Origin: Sphingobium sp. C100
GTDB taxonomy: Bacteria; Pseudomonadota; Alphaproteobacteria; Sphingomonadales; Sphingomonadaceae
DNA: 52,465 bases
Direction: 5' to 3'
Assembly (NCBI RefSeq): GCF_000508185.1
Contig: NZ_AYOY01000144.1
Coordinates: 1 to 52,465, forward strand
Both the position numbers and the translations under genes were made by a program. Of the stretch, positions 26,267-35,823 are shown piece by piece; positions within the stretch are counted from its first letter, which is position 1; each line of letters starts with the position of its first letter. Under the pieces are notes generated by a model that ran no database searches, was not told the DNA's origin, and worked only from the letters and a program-made list of their open reading frames with translations.

Positions 26267-27031
26267 ATGTCCCGCCCCCATCCTTTGTTCGCCCTGATCC
26301 TGCCCGCTGTGATCCTCTCTGCCAGCGCCTGTTCACGCACAAATGACTCGCGAACGCCCGAGTCGTCTGCAGCCGATGACGGCGCGCGGGCAGCGCAGGA
26401 CTGGTCCAGCCTCAAAGACTTTGCGGAAATCGAAGCGACTGGTCCCGACCATGTCGCCGTCACCATCGCGTCCGACTTCGCGGTCAGGGCGGAAGGCGAC
26501 CCCAAGGCGGTGGCGGATCTCGACATCCGGGTGAAAGACGGCAAGCTGGTGATCGGCCGCAGGTCCAAGGGCAGCTGGAACTGGGGCCGCGACAATGGCG
26601 GCAAAAGTGCGACCGTATATGTGACTATGCCGGCGATCAAGGGGGCCGACCTGACCGGCGCGGGCGATTTCGATCTCGACAAGGCGGAGGGCGACAGCCT
26701 GAGCCTTTCGCTCACCGGCGCGGGCGATTTCCGCATCGGGACAGTTAATCTGGGATCGTTGACCGCCGACATCACCGGCGCCGGATCGATGAGGATTGCC
26801 GGCACCGCCGACACCGCGAAACTGTCCATCACCGGCGCCGGTGATATTGACGGCGACGCACTGAAGGTCGGCAGCGCCGACGTATCGATCCTGGGCGCAG
26901 GCGACATCGACTTTGCCTCCGACGGCAAGGTCGCTATCAGCATCATGGGACCAGGCGATGTAACGGTGAAAGGCACGGCGCAATGCACGACCATCGGCAT
27001 GGGACCGGGCAAGGCGCGCTGCGCGCCCTGA
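26267..27031 (+). CDS. GIN-domain (DUF2807) lipoprotein
   Basis: A 254-residue envelope protein with a lipoprotein signal (VILSASAC, Cys near 22). From about 45 it is an auto-transporter-head-like DUF2807/GIN domain, a right-handed beta-helix of short rungs. The rung motif (T/L)GAGD recurs about every 20 residues: LTGAGDFDLD, LTGAGDFRIG, ITGAGSMRIA, ITGAGDIDGD, ILGAGDIDFA, IMGPGDVTVK. Its role is unknown; adhesion or sensing of the envelope state is possible. GAGGAG lies 7 bases before ATG 26267. It overlaps the next gene by 49 bases. Confidence 0.85.
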   Translation: MSRPHPLFALILPAVILSASACSRTNDSRTPESSAADDGARAAQDWSSLKDFAEIEATGPDHVAVTIASDFAVRAEGDPKAVADLDIRVKDGKLVIGRRSKGSWNWGRDNGGKSATVYVTMPAIKGADLTGAGDFDLDKAEGDSLSLSLTGAGDFRIGTVNLGSLTADITGAGSMRIAGTADTAKLSITGAGDIDGDALKVGSADVSILGAGDIDFASDGKVAISIMGPGDVTVKGTAQCTTIGMGPGKARCAP

Positions 27032-27705
27032 TCGCGGCGAGCGTGGCCGTGGCGTCGCCCGCGGTCGCTGCTACACGTGGCTATACCATCACCAGCTTCG
27101 ACGCGATCCGTGTCGATGCTCCGGTCATCGTCATCCTGACCACTGGCGAAGGCGCATCGGCGCGCGCGCAAGGCGACCAGGGCGCGCTCGACAGGCTTCA
27201 GGTCAACGTGTCCGGGCGATCTCTGAGCATCACGATGGATCGGCTTCGTCCCGGTGAAAAAAGCGTCGGCGCACCAACGCTACGCCTGTCCACCGGCATG
27301 GTCGATCGGGTGATGCTGACCGGCGGGGGATCGGTCTTGGTCAACCGGTTGAAGGGCCTGCGCGGCCAGATCGTGCTGGGCGGCAATGGCGATGTCGAGA
27401 TAGCCGATGTGCAACTCGACCGGATCGACCTCATGCTCGCGGGCGGCGGGCGGGCGACACTGGCTGGGCGAAGCGGCGTGGCGAATATCCACGTCAACGG
27501 CCCGGGCGCAGTAGCGGCCGAAGGGCTGCGCGCACGGCAGGCTGACATCAGCAATGACGGGCCGGGCAGCGTCGCACTGACGGCGGAGGTCACCGCGAAG
27601 ATCGTCGCAAGCGGGTCAGGCGACGTGACGGTTGACGGAAAGCCCGCCTGCACCGTCGATAATCGGGGCACCGGGCGCATCCTGTGCGGCGGGGTGCCTT
27701 ACTGA
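26983..27705 (+). CDS. Second GIN-domain (DUF2807) exported protein
   Basis: A 240-residue protein with a short signal peptide (through ASPAVAA near residue 30) and the same beta-helical head-GIN type as its neighbour, with rungs MLTGGGSVLV, LGGNGDVEIA, LAGGGRATLA, NGPGAVAAEG, NDGPGSVALT and SGSGDVTVDG. The last two cysteines (PACTV and RILCGG) mirror the Cys pair at the end of the first protein. It has no lipobox. The start at 26983 lies inside the upstream gene and has little ribosome binding site, so it may depend on translation of that gene; GTG 27043 would cut into the signal peptide and is less likely. Confidence 0.82.
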   Translation: MHDHRHGTGQGALRALIAASVAVASPAVAATRGYTITSFDAIRVDAPVIVILTTGEGASARAQGDQGALDRLQVNVSGRSLSITMDRLRPGEKSVGAPTLRLSTGMVDRVMLTGGGSVLVNRLKGLRGQIVLGGNGDVEIADVQLDRIDLMLAGGGRATLAGRSGVANIHVNGPGAVAAEGLRARQADISNDGPGSVALTAEVTAKIVASGSGDVTVDGKPACTVDNRGTGRILCGGVPY

Positions 27706-27735
27706 GCCTGCGCTGAGCAGCCTATTATCTTAAGT

Positions 27736-27763
27736 CATCATGCCGGCCGAGGCCGGCATGATG
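27736..27763. terminator. Bidirectional hairpin between GIN gene and alaS
   Basis: CATCATGCCGGC (27736-27747) and GCCGGCATGATG (27752-27763) form a perfect 12-base stem with the tetraloop CGAG. It lies 30 bases after the GIN-domain stop and 35 bases after the alaS stop (minus strand), so it can end transcripts from both sides. Confidence 0.75.
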
Positions 27764-27798
27764 GATGTCCAATAGATTGGCGAAGTCGCGAATCCGCG

Positions 27799-30465
27799 TC
27801 AGGCCGGGACGTTCGCCAGCGCGGCCTTGACCGCGTCGAGCGCAGCCTGCGCCTTATCACCGTCCGGGCCGCCGCCCTGGGCCATGTCGGGACGGCCGCC
27901 GCCGCCCTTCCCGCCCAATGCTTCCACGCCTGCGCGGACAAGATCGACCGCATTGATGCTGCCGACCAGATCGTCGGTCACGCCCACCGCAATGGTGGCG
28001 CGGCCGTCGACCACGGCGAGCACGGCAGATACACCGCTACCCAATGCCTTCTTGTTGCCGTCTACGATGCCACGCAGTTCCTTGGGGTCGAGCCCGTCGA
28101 TCACCTGCCCCATGAAATCGATCGCACCGATCTTCTCCGGCCCGGCCGGCTGCGCTGCGCCCCCGCCGCCAAGCGCCAGCGCCTTCTTCGCTTCGGCGAG
28201 TTCGCGTTCCAGCTTGCGACTGGTTTCGACCAGGGCGGCGATGCGCGCGGGCACATCCTCCGGCGTGGTCTTGAGCGCGGCAGCGGTCTGCCGCAGCTTG
28301 TCATCGCGTTCAGTGAGCCAAAGACGCGCGGCCTCGCCCGTCAGCGCCTCGATCCGACGCACGCCCGAGGAGACGGCGCTTTCGCCGATGATCTTGAACA
28401 GGGCGATGTCGCCGGTCGCGCGGACATGGGTGCCGCCGCACAGTTCGACCGAGTAATGCGCGTCGTCGCCCAATGGACCCGAGCGGCCCATGGAAAGGAC
28501 GCGGACCTCGTCGCCATATTTCTCGCCGAACAGCGCCATGGCGCCCGCCGCGACGGCGTCGTCCGGCGTCATGAGGCGGGTGGTCACGTCCGCATTATGG
28601 CGGACCTGCGCGTTCACGTCCGCCTCGATCGCGGCGATCTGCGCATGGGTGAGCGCTTCGGGATGCGAATAGTCGAAACGCAGCCGGTCGGGCGCGACCA
28701 GACTACCCTTTTGCGTCACATGCGCGCCCAGTTCCTTGCGCAGCGCGGCGTGGAGCAGATGGGTGGCGCTGTGGTTGGCGCGGATGCGGTCGCGGCGGTC
28801 GACATCGACAGCGAGATGGACAGTATCGCCAACCTTGATGCTGCCGGCTTCCACCGTGGCGCGGTGGGCGTGGACGCGGCCCAGCGGCTTGGCGGTATCC
28901 TCGACCGCGGCGGCGAACCCGCCCTGCGTCGTGATGCGGCCCGCGTCGCCCATCTGCCCGCCGCTTTCGCCATAGAAAGGCGTCTGGTTGGTGACGATCG
29001 TCACCGTCTCACCAGCGTTTGCGCTGTCGAAGTTCACACCGTCCTTGACGATGGCCAGAACCTGCCCTTCGCCGTCCATCGCGGTATAGCCGATGAATTC
29101 GGTGTTGCCCGCCTTTTCAGCGATGTCGTACCAGATTTCGTCCGACGCCTTTTCACCCGACCCCTTCCACGCGGCACGGGCGGCGGCCTTCTGCTCCGCC
29201 ATGGCGGCGTCGAAACCGGCGCGATCGACGCTGAGACCCTGCGTGCGCAGCGCATCCTCGGTCAGGTCGTAGGGGAAGCCGTAGGTATCATAGAGCTTGA
29301 ACGCGGTTTCGCCCGGCAAGGTGTCGCCTTCGTTGAGGCCGACTGTCGCTTCATCGAGCAGGCGCAGGCCGTTTTCCAGCGTCTTGCGGAAGCGGGTTTC
29401 CTCGCGCAGCAAGGTTTCCTCAATCAGCGGCTGGGCGCGCACCAGTTCGGGGAAGGCGCCGCCCATTTCGGAGACGAGGCTCGAAACCAGACGATACATC
29501 AGCGGGTCTTTGGCGCCGATGATGTGCGCATGGCGCATCGCGCGGCGCATGATCCGGCGCAGGACATAACCGCGCCCCTCATTCGCCGGCAGCACGCCGT
29601 CGGCGATCAGGAAGCTGGTCGAGCGGAGGTGATCGGCGATGACGCGGTGGCTGGCCTGAAATTCGCCGTCGGTGGCGGTGCGGGTGATCGCGCCCGATTC
29701 CTCGATCAGCGCCCTGAACGTGTCGGTGTCGTAATTATTGTGGACGCCCTGCATGACGGCGGCAATGCGTTCCAGACCCATGCCGGTGTCGATGGACGGG
29801 CGGGGCAGTTCGCTGACGATCTCGTTGGCTTCCTGCTCATATTGCATGAAGACCAGGTTCCAGATTTCGACGAAACGGTCGCCATCCTCTTCCGGCGACC
29901 CGGGAGGACCGCCCCATATATGGTCGCCATGGTCGTAGAAGATTTCCGAGCAGGGACCGCAGGGACCGCTGTCACCCATCGCCCAGAAATTGTCCTTGGT
30001 CGGGATGCGGATGATCCGCTCTTCGGGCAGGCCGGCGATCTTCTTCCACAGGTCGAACGCCTCGTCATCCGTGTGGTAGACGGTCGCGGTCAGTTTTTCG
30101 GCGGGCAGCCCCCATTCCCTGGTCAGCAGCGTCCAGGCATGGGTGATCGCTTGTTCCTTGAAATAGTCGCCGAAGCTGAAATTGCCCAGCATTTCAAAGA
30201 AGGTATGATGGCGCGCTGTGTAGCCGACATTGTCGAGATCATTATGCTTGCCGCCCGCGCGCACGCATTTCTGGCTCGACGTCGCGGTCTTGTAGGGGCG
30301 GGATTCAAGGCCCGTGAAGACATTCTTGAACGGCACCATGCCCGCATTGACGAACATCAGCGTCGGGTCGTTATGCGGCACCAGCGGCGCGGACGGAACG
30401 ATGCGGTGCCCGGCGGCCCCGAAATAATCGAGGAAAGAGCGGCGAATGTCGTTGGTCGATGTCAT
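27799..30465 (-). CDS. alaS: Alanyl-tRNA synthetase
   Basis: The 888-residue enzyme that charges tRNA-Ala. The N-terminal class II core is seen in [21 protein letters not shown] and [15 protein letters not shown]; the editing domain has the zinc motif pair HSATHLLH and CGGTHV, and a Gly-rich C-Ala domain ends the protein ([15 protein letters not shown]). The length fits the family. ATG 30465 ([11 protein letters not shown]) is chosen because homology starts there. Confidence 0.98.
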   Translation of the reverse strand: MTSTNDIRRSFLDYFGAAGHRIVPSAPLVPHNDPTLMFVNAGMVPFKNVFTGLESRPYKTATSSQKCVRAGGKHNDLDNVGYTARHHTFFEMLGNFSFGDYFKEQAITHAWTLLTREWGLPAEKLTATVYHTDDEAFDLWKKIAGLPEERIIRIPTKDNFWAMGDSGPCGPCSEIFYDHGDHIWGGPPGSPEEDGDRFVEIWNLVFMQYEQEANEIVSELPRPSIDTGMGLERIAAVMQGVHNNYDTDTFRALIEESGAITRTATDGEFQASHRVIADHLRSTSFLIADGVLPANEGRGYVLRRIMRRAMRHAHIIGAKDPLMYRLVSSLVSEMGGAFPELVRAQPLIEETLLREETRFRKTLENGLRLLDEATVGLNEGDTLPGETAFKLYDTYGFPYDLTEDALRTQGLSVDRAGFDAAMAEQKAAARAAWKGSGEKASDEIWYDIAEKAGNTEFIGYTAMDGEGQVLAIVKDGVNFDSANAGETVTIVTNQTPFYGESGGQMGDAGRITTQGGFAAAVEDTAKPLGRVHAHRATVEAGSIKVGDTVHLAVDVDRRDRIRANHSATHLLHAALRKELGAHVTQKGSLVAPDRLRFDYSHPEALTHAQIAAIEADVNAQVRHNADVTTRLMTPDDAVAAGAMALFGEKYGDEVRVLSMGRSGPLGDDAHYSVELCGGTHVRATGDIALFKIIGESAVSSGVRRIEALTGEAARLWLTERDDKLRQTAAALKTTPEDVPARIAALVETSRKLERELAEAKKALALGGGGAAQPAGPEKIGAIDFMGQVIDGLDPKELRGIVDGNKKALGSGVSAVLAVVDGRATIAVGVTDDLVGSINAVDLVRAGVEALGGKGGGGRPDMAQGGGPDGDKAQAALDAVKAALANVPA

Positions 30466-30663
30466 GAGCGGGGATTTAGTGGGAAGCGGGTCGACGCACA
30501 AGCGGGGGATTTGAGCGCAGTGGAGTCGCGAACCGAGGTCGATATGGGTGGAGAGCGGACTGGCGGGTTTTCTTGACCCTTGGTCGTCACCCCCAGCCTC
30601 ATCTCCTTCTGAAAGGCGATGCAGCGGAGCACGGCTCTGGGCCGGGATGACAGCAAGCGAGTG

Positions 30664-31923
30664 TCAGCCGATCGGCGCCTCGATCGAAACCGGCGGCTTC
30701 GAGAACCATTTTGCTCCCTGCGCGGTCATATGGAAACAATCCTCCAGCCGCACGCCCATCGTGCCGGGCAGATACAGGCCAGGTTCGTTGGAGAAGCACA
30801 TGCCGACGTCCAGCTTCGTGGTTTCGCCATGGACGAGGTTGACCGGTTCATGCCCCTCCATGCCGATGCCGTGGCCGGTGCGGTGGGAGAGGCCGGGGAG
30901 CGCGTAGCCGGGGCCGTAGCCGAGGCGCTGATAATAGCCGCGCACCGCGTCATCGACCGATCCGGCCGGAACGCCGAGCTTCGCCGCTTCAATGGCAATT
31001 TTCTGCCCCTGCGCCACATCGTTCCAGACCTTGCGCTGCTGCGCTGTCGGCGTCGCCCCATGGACCCAGGTGCGGCTGATGTCGGACTGATAATCCTCCA
31101 CCGTACAGCCGCAGTCCATCAGCACCACCTCCCCCGCGCGCACCGCCTGCGGCTTGCCCGATCCGTGGGGATAGGCGGCCGCTTCGCCGAGCAGGACGAG
31201 GTTGAATTCGACCTGCCCGCCAAGCTGCTTTGTCGCCGCGCTCATCAGCGCGCCGATATCGGCCGGGGTCATGCCCGCCTTCACCTGCGGATAGGTCCAG
31301 CGATAGGCGGCGATGGTGACGTCGGAGGCCATCTGCATTAGCGCGATTTCGGCGGCGGTCTTGCGCATACGGATGGCGCGGGTGACGGGGTCTTTCACCA
31401 AGGTCGCGGCGGGCAGCGCGGCCTTGAGGCCATCGACCGCGAAATAACGCACCGTTTCCTCGATGCCGATACGGCCCTTCGCCAATCCCCCGGCGGTCAA
31501 ATAGTCGGCGATCAGGGCATAGGGGCTTTCATGCTCCTGCCACACGCGGACATCGGCGGGGATGGCGAGCGATTCGTCGATCGAGGGTTTCTCGAAGAAG
31601 GGACAGACGATGAGCGGCGCGCCACGCGCGGGCAAGATGGCGGCGGTCAGACGTTCCGAGCGGTGCCAGCGTATGCCGGTATAATAGATGAGGCTGGCGC
31701 CCGGTTCGATCAGCAGGGCATCAATCCCGGCAGACTGCATCATCGCCTGCGCACGGGCGAGGCGGTCGGCGCGCTCGGCCTTGCCGATCGGGGTGACGGC
31801 GCCGGTCAGGGGCCGGAGCGCTTCGGCCGCCCGCTCCTGCGCGAAGAGGCGGGGACTGACAATGCCGACAGCGAAACCGACAGTTGCAAGGTGCAGGAAG
31901 GAACGACGATCAGACGTAGGCAT
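30664..31923 (-). CDS. Tat-exported M24 Xaa-Pro peptidase
   Basis: A 419-residue pita-bread metallopeptidase. The N-terminus SDRRSFLHLATVGFAVG is a twin-arginine signal, so it is exported folded. The metal ligands are all present: Asp in VLMDCGCTVEDY and in SDISRTWVHG, His in TGHGIGMEGHEP, Glu in FSNEPGLYLPG, and Glu in VRLEDCF. It cleaves N-terminal residues before proline (prolidase/aminopeptidase P type). Its start overlaps the GST end by 14 bases, suggesting one transcript with that gene; alaS lies about 200 bases downstream. Confidence 0.92.
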   Translation of the reverse strand: MPTSDRRSFLHLATVGFAVGIVSPRLFAQERAAEALRPLTGAVTPIGKAERADRLARAQAMMQSAGIDALLIEPGASLIYYTGIRWHRSERLTAAILPARGAPLIVCPFFEKPSIDESLAIPADVRVWQEHESPYALIADYLTAGGLAKGRIGIEETVRYFAVDGLKAALPAATLVKDPVTRAIRMRKTAAEIALMQMASDVTIAAYRWTYPQVKAGMTPADIGALMSAATKQLGGQVEFNLVLLGEAAAYPHGSGKPQAVRAGEVVLMDCGCTVEDYQSDISRTWVHGATPTAQQRKVWNDVAQGQKIAIEAAKLGVPAGSVDDAVRGYYQRLGYGPGYALPGLSHRTGHGIGMEGHEPVNLVHGETTKLDVGMCFSNEPGLYLPGTMGVRLEDCFHMTAQGAKWFSKPPVSIEAPIG

Positions 31924-32536
31924 AAGGCCCTCCCGCCGCGAGCGCCGCCTGGTACGAAGACCGCGCGTGCATAGTGTCGAGCCAGCGGATCAGATGGGGT
32001 CGGCGATCATCGAGGCCGCCGCGCGCGCAGGATGCTTCGAGCGGGAAGCTCATCATCATGTCGGCGGCGGTGAAGACGTCGCCCGCGAAACAGGGGCGGC
32101 TCGCCAGCTCTGTTTCCAGCCAGTCGAGATGATCGTCCAGCATCCGCTGCAGCGTCGGGCGCGCCGGGCGACCAAGCAGGCCGAGTTTGCCCACGACCAG
32201 CAGCGCCAGCAGCGGCGGCATCATGGAGCCTTCAGCATAATGCATGAACTGGCGGTAGCGGATCGCGCCCGGTGCATCGGACGGCGGGCCGAAGCGACCG
32301 CCAGCACGGGTAACGAGATAGTCCATGATCGCGCCAGTCTCGATCAGCCTGTGGCCGTCCACCTCGACAATGGGCGAGCGGCCTAGGGGGTGGACGGCGC
32401 GTAGTTCCTGCGGCGCGCGCATCGTCTTGCGGTCGCGTTCGTAACGGCGGACCTCATAAGGTTCGCCCAGTTCCTCCAGCAGCCAAAGGATGCGCTGCGA
32501 GCGGCTGTTGTTGAGGTGATGGACGATGATGGTCAT
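31910..32536 (-). CDS. Glutathione S-transferase
   Basis: A 208-residue cytosolic GST. The thioredoxin-like N-terminal domain shows HHLNNSRSQRILWLLEELG (Ser or Asn near residues 10-11 as the likely activating residue) and the conserved HPLGRSPIVEVDG with cis-Pro, followed by ETGAIMDYL. The C-terminal helical domain has FTAADMMMSFPLE. It conjugates glutathione to electrophiles; the subclass is not certain. It is upstream of and overlaps the M24 peptidase gene. Confidence 0.9.
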   Translation of the reverse strand: MTIIVHHLNNSRSQRILWLLEELGEPYEVRRYERDRKTMRAPQELRAVHPLGRSPIVEVDGHRLIETGAIMDYLVTRAGGRFGPPSDAPGAIRYRQFMHYAEGSMMPPLLALLVVGKLGLLGRPARPTLQRMLDDHLDWLETELASRPCFAGDVFTAADMMMSFPLEASCARGGLDDRRPHLIRWLDTMHARSSYQAALAAGGPYAYV

Positions 32537-32622
32537 AGCGCGGTTCCCATGCTGCGGGCTGGTGTGGGCGTAACGCAGCGCGGGGATTGCGACAACAGCG
32601 GAGAGCCGCCTTTGCCATCGCA

Positions 32623-32660
32623 GCGAAGCAATCCACTGGCGCGCCTCTGGATTGCCTCGC
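32623..32660. repeat. REP-like inverted repeat downstream of glcB
   Basis: GCGAAGCAATCCA (32623-32635) and TGGATTGCCTCGC (32648-32660) pair with one mismatch around a 12-base loop, followed by the familiar tail GCAGTGACGAGG. Short repeats of this type are scattered between genes in sphingomonads. It may end the glcB transcript on the minus strand. Confidence 0.65.
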
Positions 32661-32681
32661 CGCGCCCGCAGTGACGAGGGG

Positions 32682-34793
32682 TCAGGCTGGGATCAAAGCC
32701 TCCGCCTTCTTCTTTGCGCGGAAGGCGTGGAGCAAAGGTTCGGTATAGCCGCTGGGCTGCTGGACGCCCTCGAACACCAGCGCGCGGGCTGCCTGGAAGG
32801 CGAGGCTATCCCCTTCCCGGCCGCTCATCGGCTGGTAGAGCGGGTCGTCGCCATTCTGTGCATCGACCTTGGCGGCCATACGGGTCAGCGCGGCATCGAC
32901 CTGCCCGGCCGTGCAGACGCCGTGGAGCAGCCAGTTGGCCATATGCTGCGAGGATATGCGCAACGTCGCGCGGTCCTCCATCAGGCCGATGTCGTGGATG
33001 TCGGGCACCTTGGAGCAGCCGACACCCTGATCGATCCAGCGGACGACATAGCCAAGGATACCCTGCGCATTATTGTCCAGTTCCTGCGCAATTTCTTCTT
33101 CTGAGAAGTTGCGGCCGACAGCGACCGGAATGGTCAGCAACTTGTCCAGAGAGGCGATGCCCTCCTCCGCCCGCAACGCCTGCCGGGCGAACACGTCGAT
33201 GCGGTGATAGTGAGTCGCGTGCAGCGTCGCGGCGGTCGGCGACGGCACCCAGGCGGTGTTGGCCCCGCTCATCGGATGGCCGGACTTTTGCGCCAGCATG
33301 TCCGCCATGCGATCGGGCGCGGCCCACATGCCCTTGCCGATCTGCGCCCGGCCCGACAGACCGCAGGCAAGGCCGATCTGGACGTTGCGATCCTCATAAG
33401 CCGTGATCCAGTCGGACGACTTCATCTCGCCCTTGCGGATCATCGGACCAGCCTGCATCGACGTGTGCATCTCATCCCCGGTGCGGTCGAGGAAGCCGGT
33501 GTTGATGAAGACGATGCGGTCCTTCACCGCATGGATGCAGGCGGCGAGGTTGGCGGAGGTGCGGCGTTCTTCATCCATGACGCCGACCTTGATCGTGTGG
33601 CGGGCGAGGCCCAGCATGTCCTCGATCGCGTCGAACAGGCGGTTGGTGAAGGCGGCTTCCTCCGGCCCGTGCATCTTGGGCTTGACGATGTAGATGCTGC
33701 CGGCGCGGCTGTTGGCGTGCGCGCCCTTGATGTCGTGCAAGCCGATGAGGCTGGTGACGATGCCGTCCAATATGCCTTCAGGCGCCTCCTCGCCACCCGG
33801 CAGGCGAATAGCGGGCGTCGTCATCAGATGGCCCACATTGCGGACGAACAACAGGCTGCGGCCAGGCAGGGTGAGGTTGCCGCCGTCGGGCGCGGTATAG
33901 CTGCGGTCGGGGTTGAGCGCGCGGGTCATCATCGCCCCGCCCTTTTCGAATGTATCGGTCAGGTCGCCGCGCATCAGGCCAAGCCAGTTGGCATAAGCGG
34001 CGACCTTGTCTGCGGCATCAACGGCAGCGACGGAGTCTTCCAGATCGCAGATGGTTGTCAGCGCGGATTCGAGGATGACGTCAGCGATGCCGGCGGGATC
34101 GTCCTTGCCGATCGGATGCGCCGTGTCGAAGATGATTTCGATATGCAGGCCGTTGTGGCGGTAGAGCCGGCCCTTCTCGCTGGTGCCGATGAATTGCGTG
34201 GGATCGGCCAGGACGATGTCGCCGCCGGTCAGATCGGCCCAGCTCCCGCTGGCGAGCGGGACGGCCTCGTCGAGAAAGGCCTTGGCCCAGGCGATGACCT
34301 GCGCGCCGCGCGCCGCGTCATAGCCCTTGCCGGAGGAGGCGCCGGGGATCGCGTCGGTGCCATAAAGTGCATCATAAAGGCTGCCCCAACGTGCGTTGGC
34401 GGCGTTCAGCAGGAAACGGGCGTTGAGGATGGGCACGACCAGTTGCGGCCCGGCAAGCCGCGCGACCTCATCATCGACATGCTCGCTGCCGATCTGGAAG
34501 GGCGCGGGTTCGGGGACGAGATAGCCGATTTCGCGCAGGAACGCCTGATAAGCGTCGGCGTCGTGCGGCTGGCCCTTGCGCTGCTCATGCCAGCTGTCGA
34601 TCTGCACCTGAAACATGTCGCGCTTGCGCAGCAATGCGGCATTGTCCGGCGTGAAGCGGGCGAAGATGTCGGCGGCCGCGCTCCAGAAGGTGTCCGGCGC
34701 CAGGCCGGTGCCGGTTAGCGCGCGGTTGTCGATGAAATCGGCCAGTTGCTGTGCGACCTGGAGGCCGGCTTTGTCGATCATGCGGTCGGTCAT
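32682..34793 (-). CDS. glcB: Malate synthase G
   Basis: The 703-residue monomeric malate synthase, condensing acetyl-CoA with glyoxylate to malate in the glyoxylate bypass or glycolate use. Typical segments: [49 protein letters not shown] and [13 protein letters not shown] in the catalytic barrel, and [13 protein letters not shown] near the C-terminus. The length matches isoform G (about 720), not A. It is divergent from the LysR regulator with 99 bases between. Isocitrate lyase is not in the window. Confidence 0.97.
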   Translation of the reverse strand: MTDRMIDKAGLQVAQQLADFIDNRALTGTGLAPDTFWSAAADIFARFTPDNAALLRKRDMFQVQIDSWHEQRKGQPHDADAYQAFLREIGYLVPEPAPFQIGSEHVDDEVARLAGPQLVVPILNARFLLNAANARWGSLYDALYGTDAIPGASSGKGYDAARGAQVIAWAKAFLDEAVPLASGSWADLTGGDIVLADPTQFIGTSEKGRLYRHNGLHIEIIFDTAHPIGKDDPAGIADVILESALTTICDLEDSVAAVDAADKVAAYANWLGLMRGDLTDTFEKGGAMMTRALNPDRSYTAPDGGNLTLPGRSLLFVRNVGHLMTTPAIRLPGGEEAPEGILDGIVTSLIGLHDIKGAHANSRAGSIYIVKPKMHGPEEAAFTNRLFDAIEDMLGLARHTIKVGVMDEERRTSANLAACIHAVKDRIVFINTGFLDRTGDEMHTSMQAGPMIRKGEMKSSDWITAYEDRNVQIGLACGLSGRAQIGKGMWAAPDRMADMLAQKSGHPMSGANTAWVPSPTAATLHATHYHRIDVFARQALRAEEGIASLDKLLTIPVAVGRNFSEEEIAQELDNNAQGILGYVVRWIDQGVGCSKVPDIHDIGLMEDRATLRISSQHMANWLLHGVCTAGQVDAALTRMAAKVDAQNGDDPLYQPMSGREGDSLAFQAARALVFEGVQQPSGYTEPLLHAFRAKKKAEALIPA

Positions 34794-34892
34794 GGGTCCA
34801 CTCCATAGATTGGCAATGGATATAGCCGATTCCCATTATGCCGTGTAGGCGATATTATTCGAAGATAGTCATTCCTATGGTGAACGAATGTG

Positions 34893-35813
34893 ATGGACCC
34901 CGATCATGAGCTGTTCGTGATGATCGTCGATGAAGGCGGGCTGGCGGCGGCGGGGCGGCGGCTGCATATTTCGCCGGCAATGATGTCCAAGCGGCTGGCG
35001 CGGCTGGAAGAACGGCTGGGCGCAAAGCTGGTCCATCGCACGACACGGCGGCTGGCGCTGACGCCGGCGGGCGAGCGGCTGCACGCCGACCTGCGCGGCA
35101 TTCTCGCTGCGCTGGAGGAGGCCGAGCGGCGCGTAACCGGCGTGTCCGCGATCGCCTCCGGCCCGTTGCGCGTCACCGCGCCCACGTCCTTCGGGCGGAT
35201 GCATCTGGCGCCTCATCTGCACCATTTCCTCCGCGCATATCCCAAGGTGGAATTGAGCGTCGATCTGACCGACGAATATGTCGACCTGATCGAGGCGCGC
35301 GCGGATGTCGCGCTGCGCATCGCCGCCGAACCGGGAGCAGGCTTGGCGGCCCGGCGGCTGAGTGACAATCGGCGCATAATATGCGCCGCGCCCGGCTATC
35401 TGGCGCAACTTGGGACGCCCGCGCGGCTGGCCGACCTCAAGAACCATCATCTGCTGGCGGCGGACGGACAATTGCCCTGGCGGCTGATCGGGCCATCGGG
35501 GCCGGTCCTGGTCGAGGGACGCAGCCATGTTCGGACCAACAGCAGCGAAGTGGTGCGCGAACTCTGCCTGACGGGCGCGGGCATCGCTCTGCGGTCATCG
35601 TGGGACATCAGCGAGGCGCTGACCAAGGGTCATGTCAGACAAATATTGCCCGATCACGAAGGCTCGTCCGAAGTCGGGCTTTATGCAGTCTGGTTGCCGC
35701 AGGAAAATCCGCCGCGCAGCCTCCAGGCATTTCTGGACTTTCTTGTCGGACTATATTCGCCCGTTCCGCCCTGGGCGCGTTCGGCCATTGCCCTTGGGGA
35801 AACCAGTCTCTAA
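34893..35813 (+). CDS. LysR-family transcriptional regulator
   Basis: A 306-residue LysR protein. The winged helix-turn-helix (residues 1-60) contains AAAGRRLHISPAMMSKRLARLEERLG and RTTRRLALTPAGE. The effector domain (about 90-290) is of the CrgA/DsdC-like group often annotated as aromatic or acid responsive (GPLRVTAPTSFGRMHLAP). It diverges from glcB and lies 10 bases before maeB, so it may control one or both and be co-transcribed with maeB. The GTG at 34890 directly before the ATG at 34893 is an alternative start. Confidence 0.9.
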   Translation: MDPDHELFVMIVDEGGLAAAGRRLHISPAMMSKRLARLEERLGAKLVHRTTRRLALTPAGERLHADLRGILAALEEAERRVTGVSAIASGPLRVTAPTSFGRMHLAPHLHHFLRAYPKVELSVDLTDEYVDLIEARADVALRIAAEPGAGLAARRLSDNRRIICAAPGYLAQLGTPARLADLKNHHLLAADGQLPWRLIGPSGPVLVEGRSHVRTNSSEVVRELCLTGAGIALRSSWDISEALTKGHVRQILPDHEGSSEVGLYAVWLPQENPPRSLQAFLDFLVGLYSPVPPWARSAIALGETSL

Positions 35814-35823
35814 GGCGCATCGC

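Noticed and set aside
28426..30576. A 716-codon open frame antisense to alaS
   Set aside because: Same artefact of GC-rich codons; alaS on the other strand is unambiguous.
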